A DNA stretch of 64,000 bases from Candidatus Aegiribacteria sp. MLS_C (GCA_002030045.1 LQBI01000033.1:1-64000), one strand, 5' to 3'. Positions 35,279 through 46,106 are shown, numbered from the stretch's first letter. Translations and numbers: made by a program. Notes: generated by a model not told the origin, from the sequence alone.

Positions 35279-35358
35279 CGTACCGCATTTCGTGCACTTA
35301 CTAATTCAATTCAAGGGATAGCAGACTAATCAAGTGCACATAATGCGGTACGTCACTG
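35273..35358. repeat. 86-base near-perfect hairpin between convergent genes
   Basis: CAGTGACGTACCGCAT (35273-35288) is perfectly complementary to ATGCGGTACGTCACTG (35343-35358). After a 3x3 internal loop, GTGCACTT (35292-35299) pairs with AAGTGCAC (35332-35339). The 32-base loop is AT-rich. The element contains the stop codon of the upstream gene and touches the trkA stop, so it could act as a bidirectional terminator or be an inserted palindromic element. It has no T tract typical of an intrinsic terminator. Confidence 0.85.
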
Positions 35359-36030
35359 TCAGCTTCCCAGAGCACTGGCGATCAGCTGTATGTCTCCGGC
35401 GTGTGCGATGACGAAGACCATGTCATTGGCTGCCAGTACATAGTCGCCCCTGGGTATCTGGAATTTCTCCTCATCCTTCCGGTAGATCCCCATGAGAAGG
35501 CTCTCCCTCGGGAATCCGCTGGCCTCGGCAACCTGCCGGACCGACTTCCCTACGCATTGCGCGTTCTTCGGAACCCTTATCGCGTAAACGTAGGCATCCC
35601 CTCCGCCAAGGGACATGATCCTCCTGACGGGCGGCTGCTCCACCTCCATCATCAGCTGGTCCAGCAGGAGGTCGGCCACCCTTACCACGCCAGTAATCCC
35701 CGATATGCCGTAGGCCTGCTCGTAGCCCGGATCTCGCATCCTTGCGACTATTCTGAGAACGCCCAGGCTCCTGGCGAGGATCGAGCAGGCGATGTTGTCC
35801 ACATCGTTCCTCATCAGGCAAAGCAGAATGTCGGCCCTGTGGACACCGGCGTCCTTAAGAACGGCCAGGTTCGTTGCGCTTCCGCTGACCGTAAGGGCTC
35901 CGGTCTCGGCGTAGAGACTGTCGCAGACCTCGTGGTCGATGTCTATGACGACCACGTCATGCCTGTGATCGAGGAGCTTCCTGGTGAGTTCACGGCCCAC
36001 CAGTCCGGCGCCGGCTACGACGACGTTCAT
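35359..36030 (-). CDS. trkA: Trk/Ktr potassium channel regulatory subunit
   Basis: The 223-residue protein has the RCK-N Rossmann fold (VVVAGAGLVGRELTRKLLDH, VVVIDIDHEVCDSL, GSATNLAVLKDAGVHRADIL) and a C-terminal TrkA-C domain (QCVGKSVRQVAEASGFPRES and RGDYVLAANDMVFVIAHAGD). It binds NAD(H)/ATP and gates the TrkH/KtrB ion channel. The single RCK unit has KtrA-like length, half of E. coli TrkA. The gene is intact, but the adjacent channel gene is broken, so in this strain the regulator may serve another TrkH copy or be on the way to loss. Confidence 0.93.
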   Translation of the reverse strand: MNVVVAGAGLVGRELTRKLLDHRHDVVVIDIDHEVCDSLYAETGALTVSGSATNLAVLKDAGVHRADILLCLMRNDVDNIACSILARSLGVLRIVARMRDPGYEQAYGISGITGVVRVADLLLDQLMMEVEQPPVRRIMSLGGGDAYVYAIRVPKNAQCVGKSVRQVAEASGFPRESLLMGIYRKDEEKFQIPRGDYVLAANDMVFVIAHAGDIQLIASALGS

Positions 36031-36060
36031 TAGATGACCTCCATTGTATGTATTACCCGT

Positions 36061-37559
36061 CTACCAGGTCCGCCAGGCCCTGGGGCTGAAGAGAAGCAGG
36101 AGCGGCAGTATCTCCAGCCTTCCGGCAAGCATACCGAAGATGTAAACGATCTTTATCACCGGATTCAGCGCCCCCATCTGGTGTACCGGGATGAAACAGG
36201 GACCTATGTTGCCCATGGCGCTGAACATGCCGGAGAAGGAGGCGTACCCGTCCAGACCGGAGAACAGGGCTGTCACCCCTCCGCCGAATACCAGTAGCCC
36301 GACCCAGATGAAGAAGATGGCTGAGGCCCTGCGGACCTCAACGTCTTCCAGGAACTCGCCGTCGATCAGTATCCTGTTGCTGGCGTTCCTGGGGACGACC
36401 AGCTTCCTCAGCTGCTGTCCGGCGACCTTGAAAAGTATAACCACACGCTGGACCTTGATTCCTCCGCCGGTGGAGACCACGCAGCCGCCTATTATCATCA
36501 TCGCCAGGAAGAGCTGCCCCGCCAGCGGACCGAAGAAGGGACCCGCAAGGCTCCTGGTCCCGAAGCCGGTGGTCGTTAGTACGCTGACGGTCTGGAAAAG
36601 GCTCGCTCTGAAGGCTTCCTCGCCTCCCGCGGCCGACTCCTGAGAGAGCAGCAGATGATCGGTCAGGACCAGTGCAGTAAGGACCGGGATGAGAGTCCAC
36701 CAGAGTTTCATCTCCGCGTTCTTCCAAAGTGACCTGATGTCTCCCGAGAGAACCCTGTAATGGACCAGGAAGCTGGTGCTCCCCAGGAGCATGCCGAATA
36801 CCAGGACGTATTCGATCATTACAACGTTGACTCCCGGCATGGACGAGAAATGCGAGATGCTCTAATCGTAGGGAGAGAACCCGCCTGTCGCCAGAGCGGT
36901 GAAACCATGGTTAAGGCTGTCGAACAGGGACATGCCTCCCATCTTCAGAAGAGCGATCACCAGCATGGTGAAGCCGGTGTACAATCCCCAGAGTATCTTG
37001 AGGGTATTTGCCATTCCGGGTACGGGTCTTCCGGACGTTATCTTGTGGCTTTAAGCCCCGAAGAGGAGATGTCCGCCGAGTATCCTGCTGGAAACCGCAA
37101 GGAAGAAGGTCAGTATGCCCAATCCGCCGACCCACTGGGTCAGGCTGCGCCAGAACAGTATGCTCCTCGGCATCGAATCCAGACCGGTGAACATCGTGAT
37201 GCCGGTGGTGGTGAAGCCGCTCATTGTCTCGAAGTACGCATCCAGGTAGCCGGCTCCGATACCCAGGACGTAGGGAAATGCACCTGAAGCGGAGAGCACT
37301 ATCCAGTCCGCCGTACATATCAGAATGGCCTGAGTGGTGTTCGGCTCCGAGGTGCCGATCTTCCTCTGGACTACGTAACCCAGAGATACGCATGCCGCCG
37401 AGGGGAACAGGAACGAGCCGATAGTGCCGAAACTCTCACCCTCCCCGCGGAAACCAGCACGAAGAGCAGGGGTGCGAGCATGATGATACCGAGTATCAGC
37501 AGGAGTTCCCCCAGGTAACCGGAGACTACCCAGAGACTCCTCCTGTGACGGTCCATCAT
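36061..37559 (-). pseudogene. trkH: Broken TrkH/KtrB potassium channel gene
   Basis: Joined pieces give a nearly full TrkH: MMDRHRRSLWVVSGYLGELL at the start, FETMSGFTTTGITMFTG (first filter), TQWVGGLGILTFFLAV, FTALATGGFSP, TTTGFGTRS, and FSAMGNIGPCF with FGMLAGRLEILPLL at the end. One frameshift lies near 37440-37450 (after LLFVLVSAG). Two in-frame stop codons follow in the middle frame: TAA (37051-37053, after GGHLLFGA) and TAG (36862-36864, after GGFSPYD). Reading through both stops keeps the TrkH sequence. The gene starts 7 bases after the upstream minus-strand gene stop and precedes trkA by 30 bases. Sequencing errors could explain one lesion but hardly all three. Confidence 0.85.
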
Positions 37560-37566
37560 GAAGCTG

Positions 37567-38052
37567 TCAGCGACCCGATTCCGCAAGAAGCCGTATCGCC
37601 TCCCCGGACCTTATCACCGCAGAGTTCGGACAGGATAGAACGTTGCAGAAGGCTATAGCCTGATGGGGGTCCTTCCTGGGATAGAGGTAGCCGAGGACCG
37701 TGACAGCGTTTGCCCTGCAGGGACAGCTGGCAAGAACGTCGAGTTCGGCCCCGCACTGTGGACAGGAGAGCTTCAGGGGCTCATCCGGGTCCACCTCACC
37801 CTCTATCACGCAGTAGCTGGTGTCGCCGAAAACGGATGACAGGGCGACCAGCCCCTCTCCGCTCATCCTGCCCCGGAACCTGACTAGGATGCCGGGGAAG
37901 CCGGAGACCTCATGATCCACCGAGACCAGGTTGTGCCCGTTCGGACAGTACACTGCGTTCACAACCACCTCGGCTTCGACCTTCCTGGACTGATTACGTC
38001 GAACTTCCGGTATGTTCAGTCTGCCCTTGTCATCGAACATGTTGCCTGGCAT
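37567..38052 (-). CDS. Conserved hypothetical zinc-ribbon protein
   Basis: The 161-residue protein has several cysteine pairs: YCPNGHNL near residue 36, LSCPQCGAEL near 95, SCPCRA and FCNVLSCPNS near 135, which suggest two metal-binding knuckles. The part between them is beta-rich (GILVRFRGRMSGEGLVALSS). It has no signal or membrane segment. No function is recognised. It lies directly upstream of the broken trkH and may share its transcript. Confidence 0.6.
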   Translation of the reverse strand: MPGNMFDDKGRLNIPEVRRNQSRKVEAEVVVNAVYCPNGHNLVSVDHEVSGFPGILVRFRGRMSGEGLVALSSVFGDTSYCVIEGEVDPDEPLKLSCPQCGAELDVLASCPCRANAVTVLGYLYPRKDPHQAIAFCNVLSCPNSAVIRSGEAIRLLAESGR

Positions 38053-38070
38053 TTACTTGCTCCTTGTTCT

Positions 38071-38099
38071 TTGGATTTCTGCATCTACTGGAATATGAT
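38071..38099 (+). promoter_or_regulatory. Promoter of the S9 peptidase gene
   Basis: TTGGAT (38071-38076) and TATGAT (38094-38099) are 17 bases apart. The predicted start near 38106 leaves a leader of about 140 bases, in which I see no clear terminator or known riboswitch; GGAAGGA lies before the ATG at 38249. Confidence 0.6.
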
Positions 38100-38248
38100 A
38101 GGTATAAGGAAAACCGGAACAAAGGACCAGCAGTATCCATGGGGGTCCTCGCGGGAAGGATGCCGCGGTACTTTAGAACTCGCAGCGGAGTCATCGGACC
38201 GGGTGCCCAATGGCGGTCGTATTCCACTGCCGGGAAGGATGACTGTTT

Positions 38249-40279
38249 ATGATAACCAGGACAGATCTGACCGTTCTGTTCGCAATTGCGACCTTATTTG
38301 CTGCAGCGTCATGCGGTCAGCAGGGGACGCCGGCAGTCCCGGAGGACGGGGCCGGCCGGGACACAGTCGTGCAGCACGTGGCTTCAGAGGGATCCGAAGA
38401 CCTCATTCCCAGGAGGGTTCTGTTCGGCAATCCCGAGAGGATCGGCCCCCAGCTCTCCCCCGATGGTGGAATGATAGCCTACATAGCACCTGTGGACAGT
38501 GTTCTGAACCTCTGGGTGATGAACGTCGACGGTTCAGGACCCAGGCAGCTGACCTTCGACACGAACCGTGGGGTCACCGATTACTTCTGGGCGAAGAACG
38601 GTTCGGACATCCTCTACATGCAGGACCGGGCGGGGGAGGAGAACACCCATGTCTACAGGCTGGACGTGGAGACCGGTGAGGTCACCGACCTTACCCCGTT
38701 CGAAGGCGTCAGGGCATATGTGAGTGACACCGACCGTGACCGGCCGAACACCGTGATCATCGAGATGAACCGCAACGACCCGATGTTCTTCGATGTCTAC
38801 TCCTGCGACCTGGTCTCCGGCGACCTCACTCTCCTCGAGGAGAATCCGGGTACGCTCGAGAACGGTGAAATGGTACTCGGCTTCATGACCGACCAGGACC
38901 TGAGCGTGCGCGGAATGGCCACCATCGATCCGGCGGACGGTACCATCACCTTCTTCCTCAGGGATTCCCCGGGTTCGGAATGGAAGGATTTCGTGAGCTT
39001 CTCCGCTCTGGACACCGTCCAGCCTGAGCGCTTCAGCGAGGACGGGACGGGCATCTACTACCAGTCGAACCTGGAGTCCAACACCACGAAGCTCCTCTAC
39101 CAGGACCTGGTTACGGGCGATGTCACAGAGATAGCCCATGACAGCCTGGCCGACATCGGAGCCGTGTCCTTCGATCCCTTCACGGGAAGGCCCCGTGCGG
39201 TGAGCTTCCATTACCTGAGAAGGAACGTGCAGGTCCTTGATCCCTCCATAAGTGCGGACTACGACCTCCTCGGCGAGTTCAACCCCGGTGACTTCGGAGT
39301 GGTATCCTCGGACCTCGCCGACAGCACTTGGATAGTCGCCTACTTCACACCCCAGAGTCCCGCCGTCTACTACGTCTACGACAGGACCACCGGCGAGATG
39401 TCCTTCCTCTTCAACGCCATCCCGGCTCTTGACGAATACCGGCTGGCCGAGGTCAGACCCCTCATCATCGAGGCAACGGACGGATGGCCCCTTCCCAGCT
39501 ACCTGACCCTGCCGCGGGATGCAGGCGAAGGACCTCTGCCAATGGTACTCTACGTTCACGGAGGACCCTGGGCGAGGGACTTCTACGGCTACGATCCATT
39601 CGCGCAGATGCTGGCCGACAGGGGATTCGCCGTGCTCCAGGTCAACTTCCGCGCCTCTGCCGGGTTCGGCAAGGACCATCTCAACGCGGGGAACAGGGAG
39701 TGGGGCGGCCTGATGCAGGACGACCTGACCGACGGGGTCAGATGGGCGATAGCCGAGGGAATAGCAGATCCGGCAAGGATCGTGATAATGGGAGGTTCTT
39801 ACGGAGGCTACGCCACGCTTGCGGGAGTCGCCTTCACACCCGACCTCTACTGCGCCGGAGTCGATTTCTTCGGCCCGTCCAACCTCATCACCTTCAGGGA
39901 GACCGTGCCTCCGTACTGGAGACCCCTGGACGCCCTGATGGATATCCGCATCGGAGACCTGGAGGAGGATTCCCTCATGCTGGAGGAGAGGTCACCCCTG
40001 AACTTCGTGGAGAACATAAGGGTACCAATGCTCATAGTGCAGGGAGCGAACGATTCCAGGGTGGTGCAGGCGGAATCGGACCAGATGGTGCAGGCTCTCA
40101 GGGAAAACGGCAACGAGGTCTACTACCTGGTCTACGAGAACGAGGGTCACGGATTCGCAATCGAGGCGAACAGGCTGGAGTTTGCGGGAAGGGTGGAGGA
40201 ATTCCTGTTCAACCACGTTCAGGGAGTCGAGTGCCAGATGTACGAGGGAATACCCAACTCCACTGTCCAGGTGAGGTAG
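38249..40279 (+). CDS. Prolyl oligopeptidase family (S9) lipoprotein peptidase
   Basis: The 676-residue protein has a lipoprotein signal (ATLFAAASCG), so it is likely attached to a membrane facing the periplasm. Residues ~50-390 form a WD40-like propeller (PQLSPDGGMIAYIAP, LWVMNVDGSGPRQLTFD). The C-terminal ~260 residues are the alpha/beta hydrolase: LYVHGGPWARDFYGYDP, nucleophile Ser in IVIMGGSYGGYATLAG, Asp in LIVQGANDSRV and His in ENEGHGFAIE. This is a dipeptidyl/acylaminoacyl peptidase-type exopeptidase acting on short peptides. It probably supports peptide scavenging. It stands alone, with its own promoter and a terminator. Confidence 0.92.
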   Translation: MITRTDLTVLFAIATLFAAASCGQQGTPAVPEDGAGRDTVVQHVASEGSEDLIPRRVLFGNPERIGPQLSPDGGMIAYIAPVDSVLNLWVMNVDGSGPRQLTFDTNRGVTDYFWAKNGSDILYMQDRAGEENTHVYRLDVETGEVTDLTPFEGVRAYVSDTDRDRPNTVIIEMNRNDPMFFDVYSCDLVSGDLTLLEENPGTLENGEMVLGFMTDQDLSVRGMATIDPADGTITFFLRDSPGSEWKDFVSFSALDTVQPERFSEDGTGIYYQSNLESNTTKLLYQDLVTGDVTEIAHDSLADIGAVSFDPFTGRPRAVSFHYLRRNVQVLDPSISADYDLLGEFNPGDFGVVSSDLADSTWIVAYFTPQSPAVYYVYDRTTGEMSFLFNAIPALDEYRLAEVRPLIIEATDGWPLPSYLTLPRDAGEGPLPMVLYVHGGPWARDFYGYDPFAQMLADRGFAVLQVNFRASAGFGKDHLNAGNREWGGLMQDDLTDGVRWAIAEGIADPARIVIMGGSYGGYATLAGVAFTPDLYCAGVDFFGPSNLITFRETVPPYWRPLDALMDIRIGDLEEDSLMLEERSPLNFVENIRVPMLIVQGANDSRVVQAESDQMVQALRENGNEVYYLVYENEGHGFAIEANRLEFAGRVEEFLFNHVQGVECQMYEGIPNSTVQVR

Positions 40280-40299
40280 CCGGGCAGGATCTGCTGTGA

Positions 40300-40326
40300 A
40301 AGGCCGGGACCATGCGTCCCGGCCTT
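40300..40326. terminator. Bidirectional terminator between S9 peptidase and proS
   Basis: AAGGCCGGGAC (40300-40310) and GTCCCGGCCTT (40316-40326) form a perfect 11-bp stem with a 5-base loop. A short T-rich tract follows on the plus strand (CGCTTCT), and the A-rich left side would give TT-CACAGC on the minus strand. It lies between two convergent genes. Confidence 0.8.
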
Positions 40327-40347
40327 CGCTTCTGATAGCTGCTGTTC

Positions 40348-41793
<1,446 letters not shown>

Positions 41794-41873
41794 TCAGCAC
41801 TTCCTGTTGGAGTTCTCGATTGGGATCGCAAGGCGAATAATAATTACGAATCCGCCATACTCCAAGGGTGGAT

Positions 41874-41902
41874 TTGACACCCCGCGGCGAGGGTGTTAAC
41901 TT
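41874..41902 (+). promoter_or_regulatory. Promoter of candidate structured RNA
   Basis: A perfect TTGACA (41874-41879) is followed 17 bases later by TAACTT (41897-41902). The start would fall near 41909, just before the GGGGGCC that closes the predicted RNA stem. Confidence 0.6.
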
Positions 41903-41910
41903 CATTCCGT

Positions 41911-42070
41911 AGGGGGCCAGTTGCTGAGAGTGGCAAAAGGAACCGATGAAGGCGGCGCCCTGATGTACTGCGGATGCGTGACCCGGAACACCGGGTAGAC
42001 AGAGGCAGCTTCAGGCCGTAGTAAGACCTTTAACCCTGACTTGGACTCATTCTTCAGGGATATGGCCCCC
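41911..42070 (+). ncRNA. Candidate structured RNA (~160 nt), family unknown
   Basis: In the 321-base gap between divergent proS and the PAP2 gene, GGGGGCC (41912-41918) is complementary to GGCCCCC (42064-42070). Further nested pairings are CTGA/TCAG, GAGT/ACTC and AAAGG/CCTTT, which give a long interrupted rod. An inner hairpin, CCCGG-AACA-CCGGG, lies around 41982-41995. The rod shape and strong promoter would suit a 6S-like regulatory RNA, or the RNA could be a leader for the PAP2-panB-pur operon. It does not match the TPP, cobalamin, glycine, SRP or RNase P consensus as I know them. No minus-strand gene is seen here. Confidence 0.4.
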
Positions 42071-42111
42071 ACGCCTCTATTCTCAGGCATATGCATGGAG
42101 GGAATGGGTAG

Positions 42112-43032
42112 TTGTCTTCGTTCAGCATCTTCCCTTCGATTGAGGACAGGAACTACCGCCTGATCCTCATGTTCTTCACAGTATACACGGCCATTATGCT
42201 CATGGTGCCGCTCGCCAGACTTGTGCCGAGGGTACCCGTACCGATGGCGTCGTACCTCCTCTGCTATTTCCTCTACAGGTGGAAGGGAATGCCCCGTTTA
42301 CTCAGGCCGTGGATATTCTACCTGCTTCTGGTCCTGTCCTACTGGCAGCTTCAGTTCGTGGTATCCTCTCATTTCCAGGAGTTCCACGGTTCGGGGATAA
42401 TCGCCCTGGAGAGGAGCATTTTCGGAAAACTGCCGACGGTCTGGCTGCAGGAGAAACTCTATTCCGGAAGCCGGTCATGGTACGAGTACCTGTTCGCCCT
42501 GTTCCACGCATCCCTTTTCTTCATTCCGATCGTATTCCCCCTTGTCATGCAGATGAGGAGGAGCATAGAGAGGATGAAGAGGGTGACGGTGGCCATCACC
42601 CTTCTCTCCCTGGCGGGATACGCCACATATGTGCTGTTTCCCCTGACACCTCCGTGGATGGCCTCCCTTGAGAACTCCATACCCCATTTGGAGCGAATAA
42701 CCATAAGGGCACTGGGGGAACTGGCTCCCGGAGGCATCATCTCGGCTTTCAGTCCGAGCCCCAGGGGCGCCATGCCATCGCTGCATGCAGGAGTCCCTCT
42801 GCTGGTGCTTATGATGGCATTCAGGGAGTTCGGCTGGAAAGCGTGGTGGTTCGCACCGGTGGTGGCCGGCATATGCTTCGAGGTGGTCTACGGCGCGGAA
42901 CACTACGTCATCGATGTGGCTGCCGGGTTCATCTACGCCTTATTGACCTATATGCTCGTCTTCAGGATACTCATACCTGACAGCCGGCTCGGCGGATCCA
43001 CGGCGGACGGTAGGGAGGAGAACAGGGAATGA
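42112..43032 (+). CDS. PAP2-superfamily membrane phosphatase/phosphotransferase
   Basis: The 306-residue protein has about six membrane segments and the C-terminal PAP2 catalytic motifs: RGAMPSLHAGVPLLVLMMAF and GAEHYVIDVAAGFIYALL, where both histidines are conserved. The N-terminal half and overall layout resemble the inositolphosphorylceramide-synthase-like (Aur1/Ipt1) branch, so it may transfer a phosphoryl-alcohol headgroup onto a lipid, rather than only dephosphorylate. It starts with TTG 42112, nine bases after GGAGGGAA. The stop overlaps panB (ATGA). The functional link to pantothenate and purine genes is not obvious. Confidence 0.82.
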   Translation: MSSFSIFPSIEDRNYRLILMFFTVYTAIMLMVPLARLVPRVPVPMASYLLCYFLYRWKGMPRLLRPWIFYLLLVLSYWQLQFVVSSHFQEFHGSGIIALERSIFGKLPTVWLQEKLYSGSRSWYEYLFALFHASLFFIPIVFPLVMQMRRSIERMKRVTVAITLLSLAGYATYVLFPLTPPWMASLENSIPHLERITIRALGELAPGGIISAFSPSPRGAMPSLHAGVPLLVLMMAFREFGWKAWWFAPVVAGICFEVVYGAEHYVIDVAAGFIYALLTYMLVFRILIPDSRLGGSTADGREENRE

Positions 43033-43838
43033 ACAAGGGCATAGGCGTCCTGATGGAGAAGAAGAGGAAAGGGCAGAGGATCGTATCCCTTACCGCCTAC
43101 GATTTCATCACCGCAAGGCTGGAGGAGCAGGCGGGGATGGACTTCATTCTCGTTGGTGATTCCATGGCAATGGCCGTGTTCGGGGAGGAAACCACCCTCA
43201 CTGCCGACCTGGATGTCATGATAGCCCATACCAGGGCGGTGAGGAGAGGGGCTCCCGGCATTCCCGTGATTGGCGACATGCCCTTCGGTTCATACGAGCG
43301 ATCCGATTCTCAGGCCGTCGGGAATGCGGCAAGGTTCCTGTCGGAGGGTGGAGCCGATGCAGTGAAACTGGAGGGCGGGAACGGGAGGATGGTATCCAGG
43401 GTCAGGGCCATTATCGATTCAGGCATTCCCGTGATGGGCCACGTGGGGCTGCTCCCACAGTCGATAAGGAAGACCGGAGGTTACAGGGTCGTCTACGCGG
43501 ACGGCCGGGACGCCCTTTTCCGGGAAGCCCATGACCTTCAGGATGCCGGAGTCTTCGCCATCGTGCTGGAGGGAGTCGAGGAGAGACTGGCCGGAGACCT
43601 GACAGCGGAACTGGATGTTCCGACCATCGGAATAGGAGCGGGCAGGTACACTGACGGGCAGATACTGGTGGTGAACGACCTGCTTGGGCTGTCGGGAGAG
43701 TTCAGGCCCAAGTTCCTGAAGGTATACGCCCGCATCGACCGGGCAGTTCTGGAGGCTCTGGAAACCTATGCCGAAGAGGTAAGGTCCGGCGCGTTCCCCG
43801 AAGAGGGGCATGCCTATCATGCGAGGGATGACAAGTGA
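43029..43838 (+). CDS. panB: 3-methyl-2-oxobutanoate hydroxymethyltransferase
   Basis: The 269-residue protein is a typical PanB TIM barrel: ISLTAYD-type start (RIVSLTAYDFITARLEEQAG), FILVGDSMAMAVFG, DADAVKLEGG-like GADAVKLEGGNGRM, GHVGLLPQS, and VLEGVEERLAGDLTAELDVP followed by TIGIGAGRYTDGQILV. It adds a hydroxymethyl group from methylene-tetrahydrofolate to ketoisovalerate, the first step to pantothenate and coenzyme A. It is the second gene of an overlapping operon, and no panC or panE is nearby. Confidence 0.96.
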   Translation: MNKGIGVLMEKKRKGQRIVSLTAYDFITARLEEQAGMDFILVGDSMAMAVFGEETTLTADLDVMIAHTRAVRRGAPGIPVIGDMPFGSYERSDSQAVGNAARFLSEGGADAVKLEGGNGRMVSRVRAIIDSGIPVMGHVGLLPQSIRKTGGYRVVYADGRDALFREAHDLQDAGVFAIVLEGVEERLAGDLTAELDVPTIGIGAGRYTDGQILVVNDLLGLSGEFRPKFLKVYARIDRAVLEALETYAEEVRSGAFPEEGHAYHARDDK

Positions 43839-45076
43839 GGATACTCGTTGTCGGAGGCGGAGGAAGAGAACACGCGCTCGCATGGGCTCTTTCAAGGTCC
43901 GGACGGCACCGGCTGATGAGCGCGCCGGGCAACCCTGGAATAGCCTCGGTCGCCCGGTTGTTCCCGGTGGCTGCCACAGATGTGGAGGGTCTGGTGGACC
44001 TGGCTCTGGAGAAGAGTATCGACCTCGTGGTCGTCGGTCCGGAGGCCCCTCTCGTGGCTGGTCTCGCCGATGCCCTCCGGAGTTCCGGAGTCAGCTGCTT
44101 CGGACCGGGCCGCGATGCAGCCAGGCTGGAAGGCAGCAAGTGGTTCGCCAAGGAGATCATGGACTCCGCCGGGGTTCCGACCGCGGAGGGGAAGGTCTTC
44201 ACCGACACCGCCTCAGCTATGGACTATATCGGGAAGGATCCGGCGGATTTCGTGATCAAGGCTGACGGTCTCGCAGCCGGCAAGGGGGTATTCCTGCCGG
44301 AAGACATCCAGGAAGCCCGTTCGATACTGGCGGGATTCTTCGGTGGAGATTTCGGGAATTCCGGGCTGAGGGTCGTGGTGGAGAGACGGCTTTCGGGCAG
44401 GGAGGTCAGCATTCTCGCGGTATGCAGCGGTATGGACTGCGTGATACTACCGCCCAGCAGGGACCACAAGAGGCTGGGAACAGGGGATACAGGACCCAAC
44501 ACAGGGGGAATGGGCGCCGTCTGCCCTCCGCCGGAACTGAAAGACGATTTCGCAGGGCTGGCAAGGGAGAGGATCGTGCTGCCGGTCCTGAATGAACTCC
44601 ACTCCAGGGGGCTGGATTACCGTGGAGTCCTGTACGCCGGACTGATGGTCACGGATGAGGGGCCGAAAGTGCTTGAGTTCAATGTCAGGTTCGGAGACCC
44701 GGAGACTCAGGCGGTGATGCCGATGCTGGGATCGGACCTGGCGGAACTCTGCATCGCGGCGGCGGAGGGGGAACGGCTTCCCGCCCGGTGCCTGGGAAGG
44801 GATGGCGCATGCACCTGTGTGGTCATGGCTTCGGGTGGATATCCGGCAGCCTATGGGAAGGGATACCCCATAAGCGGGCTGGACGATGTCGAGGATGTCC
44901 TTGTGTTCCATGCCGGGACGGCCGAGAACGGTGAAAGGCTGGTAACGGCTGGCGGAAGGGTTCTGGGCGTGGTCGGCTGCGCGGACGACCTCGGGAGTTC
45001 GGTGGAGAAGGTGTACGGACAGGTAGGGAAGATAGACTTCGAAGGGTGTTACTACAGGACCGACATTGGAGGATGA
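43835..45076 (+). CDS. purD: Phosphoribosylamine-glycine ligase (GARS)
   Basis: The 413-residue ATP-grasp enzyme has [19 protein letters not shown] at the N-terminus, the [18 protein letters not shown] loop, [20 protein letters not shown] and [20 protein letters not shown]. It makes glycinamide ribonucleotide, the second step of purine synthesis. The GTG start overlaps the panB stop by four bases. purE follows after one base, so the two purine enzymes are made from one transcript although they act at non-consecutive steps. Confidence 0.97.
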   Translation: MRILVVGGGGREHALAWALSRSGRHRLMSAPGNPGIASVARLFPVAATDVEGLVDLALEKSIDLVVVGPEAPLVAGLADALRSSGVSCFGPGRDAARLEGSKWFAKEIMDSAGVPTAEGKVFTDTASAMDYIGKDPADFVIKADGLAAGKGVFLPEDIQEARSILAGFFGGDFGNSGLRVVVERRLSGREVSILAVCSGMDCVILPPSRDHKRLGTGDTGPNTGGMGAVCPPPELKDDFAGLARERIVLPVLNELHSRGLDYRGVLYAGLMVTDEGPKVLEFNVRFGDPETQAVMPMLGSDLAELCIAAAEGERLPARCLGRDGACTCVVMASGGYPAAYGKGYPISGLDDVEDVLVFHAGTAENGERLVTAGGRVLGVVGCADDLGSSVEKVYGQVGKIDFEGCYYRTDIGG

Positions 45077-45077
45077 G

Positions 45078-45524
45078 ATGATCCGTGTGGGAATACTCAT
45101 GGGCAGCGAGAGCGACATGGAGACCATGGAAAAAGCGGCCGGAGTGCTCGAGGACCTGGGGATCCCGTTCGAGATGAACGTCATGTCGGCCCACAGGACG
45201 CCGTCCCAGGTCGCCGAATACGCTTCCTCGGCTTCCGGACGCGGACTGAGGGTGCTCATAGCCGGGGCGGGTCTTGCCGCACACCTTGCAGGCGCGGTTG
45301 CCGCGAACACCATTCTTCCGGTGATAGGGGTTCCCATGGCGGCAGGTCCCCTGAACGGGCTGGATGCTCTCCTTTCCACTGTCCAGATGCCGAAGGGGGT
45401 CCCGGTGGCCACCGTCGCGATAGGTTCCCACGGAGCCAGGAACGCAGCCTTCCTTGCCGCCCAGATCCTGGCACTGCAGGATGAATCCATAGCATCCAGA
45501 CTTAAGGAGCTTCGGGGCTGGTGA
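45078..45524 (+). CDS. purE: N5-carboxyaminoimidazole ribonucleotide mutase
   Basis: The 148-residue protein has the class I PurE signature: [79 protein letters not shown] and a C-terminal [12 protein letters not shown]. It isomerises N5-CAIR to CAIR in purine synthesis; a purK gene is not in the window. ATG 45078 is preferred to TTG 45066 because GGAGG (45068-45072) precedes it correctly and the TTG would lie inside the purD end. Confidence 0.96.
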   Translation: MIRVGILMGSESDMETMEKAAGVLEDLGIPFEMNVMSAHRTPSQVAEYASSASGRGLRVLIAGAGLAAHLAGAVAANTILPVIGVPMAAGPLNGLDALLSTVQMPKGVPVATVAIGSHGARNAAFLAAQILALQDESIASRLKELRGW

Positions 45525-46099
45525 GACGAATTGCGATGGAGCCCGGGGGGGCCGGTATTCGGGAGACGGCCCGTCGCATAGCTTCTATCGTGATCCCGGG
45601 AGGAGTGGCACTCTATCCCTCTGATACCGTATACGGGCTCATGTGCAGAGCGGACGACCCGGAAGCCGTGGACCGCATTCGAAGGATGAAGGGCGGCGCT
45701 TCGGACAGACCGTTCATCCTGATAGTCAGTGGACTTTCAATGGCGGGTTCAATAGCTGACTGCACCGATCCCGAGGTGATGGGGATAATGAGCCTGAGAT
45801 GGCCCGGAAAGCTCACGCTGGTACTGCCCGCTCTGGATCCGTGTCCCATCTGGGTACGCGACGGGGACGGCTCCGTAGCGCTCAGGCAGCCTGACCACGA
45901 TCTGAGCAGGCTTGTGATCGAGGAATGCCGGATACCTCTGGTATCTACAAGCGCCAACCCAAGCGGTCAGTCACCCTGCCTGGAGTACGACCGGATCGAC
46001 GATCTGCTCAAGACCTCTGTGGACCTTGCCGTCGATGCGGGGAAACTGCCTCCGTCAGCTCCATCCACAATAATCAAACTGATCCGCGCCGGTACCTGA
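45521..46099 (+). CDS. L-threonylcarbamoyladenylate synthase (Sua5/YrdC family)
   Basis: The 192-residue protein is a YrdC domain without the Sua5 extension: [20 protein letters not shown], the KxR-containing loop [51 protein letters not shown], and [15 protein letters not shown]. It forms threonylcarbamoyl-AMP from threonine, bicarbonate and ATP for the t6A37 modification of tRNAs. It starts at GTG, overlapping the purE stop (GTGA), and is the last gene of the PAP2-panB-purD-purE run. REP-like repeats begin eight bases later. Confidence 0.92.
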   Translation: MRRIAMEPGGAGIRETARRIASIVIPGGVALYPSDTVYGLMCRADDPEAVDRIRRMKGGASDRPFILIVSGLSMAGSIADCTDPEVMGIMSLRWPGKLTLVLPALDPCPIWVRDGDGSVALRQPDHDLSRLVIEECRIPLVSTSANPSGQSPCLEYDRIDDLLKTSVDLAVDAGKLPPSAPSTIIKLIRAGT

Positions 46100-46106
46100 C
46101 GGCCTC

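Noticed and set aside
36862-37053. Stop-codon reassignment or readthrough in trkH
   Set aside because: Other genes in the window end normally at TAA and TAG, and trkH also has a frameshift, so gene decay is simpler.
41911-42070. TPP riboswitch (CTGAGA string and downstream CTGAT)
   Set aside because: GCTGAGAG is present, but the second conserved half (ACCTGATCTGGATAATGCCAG-type) is missing and the downstream genes are not thiamine genes.
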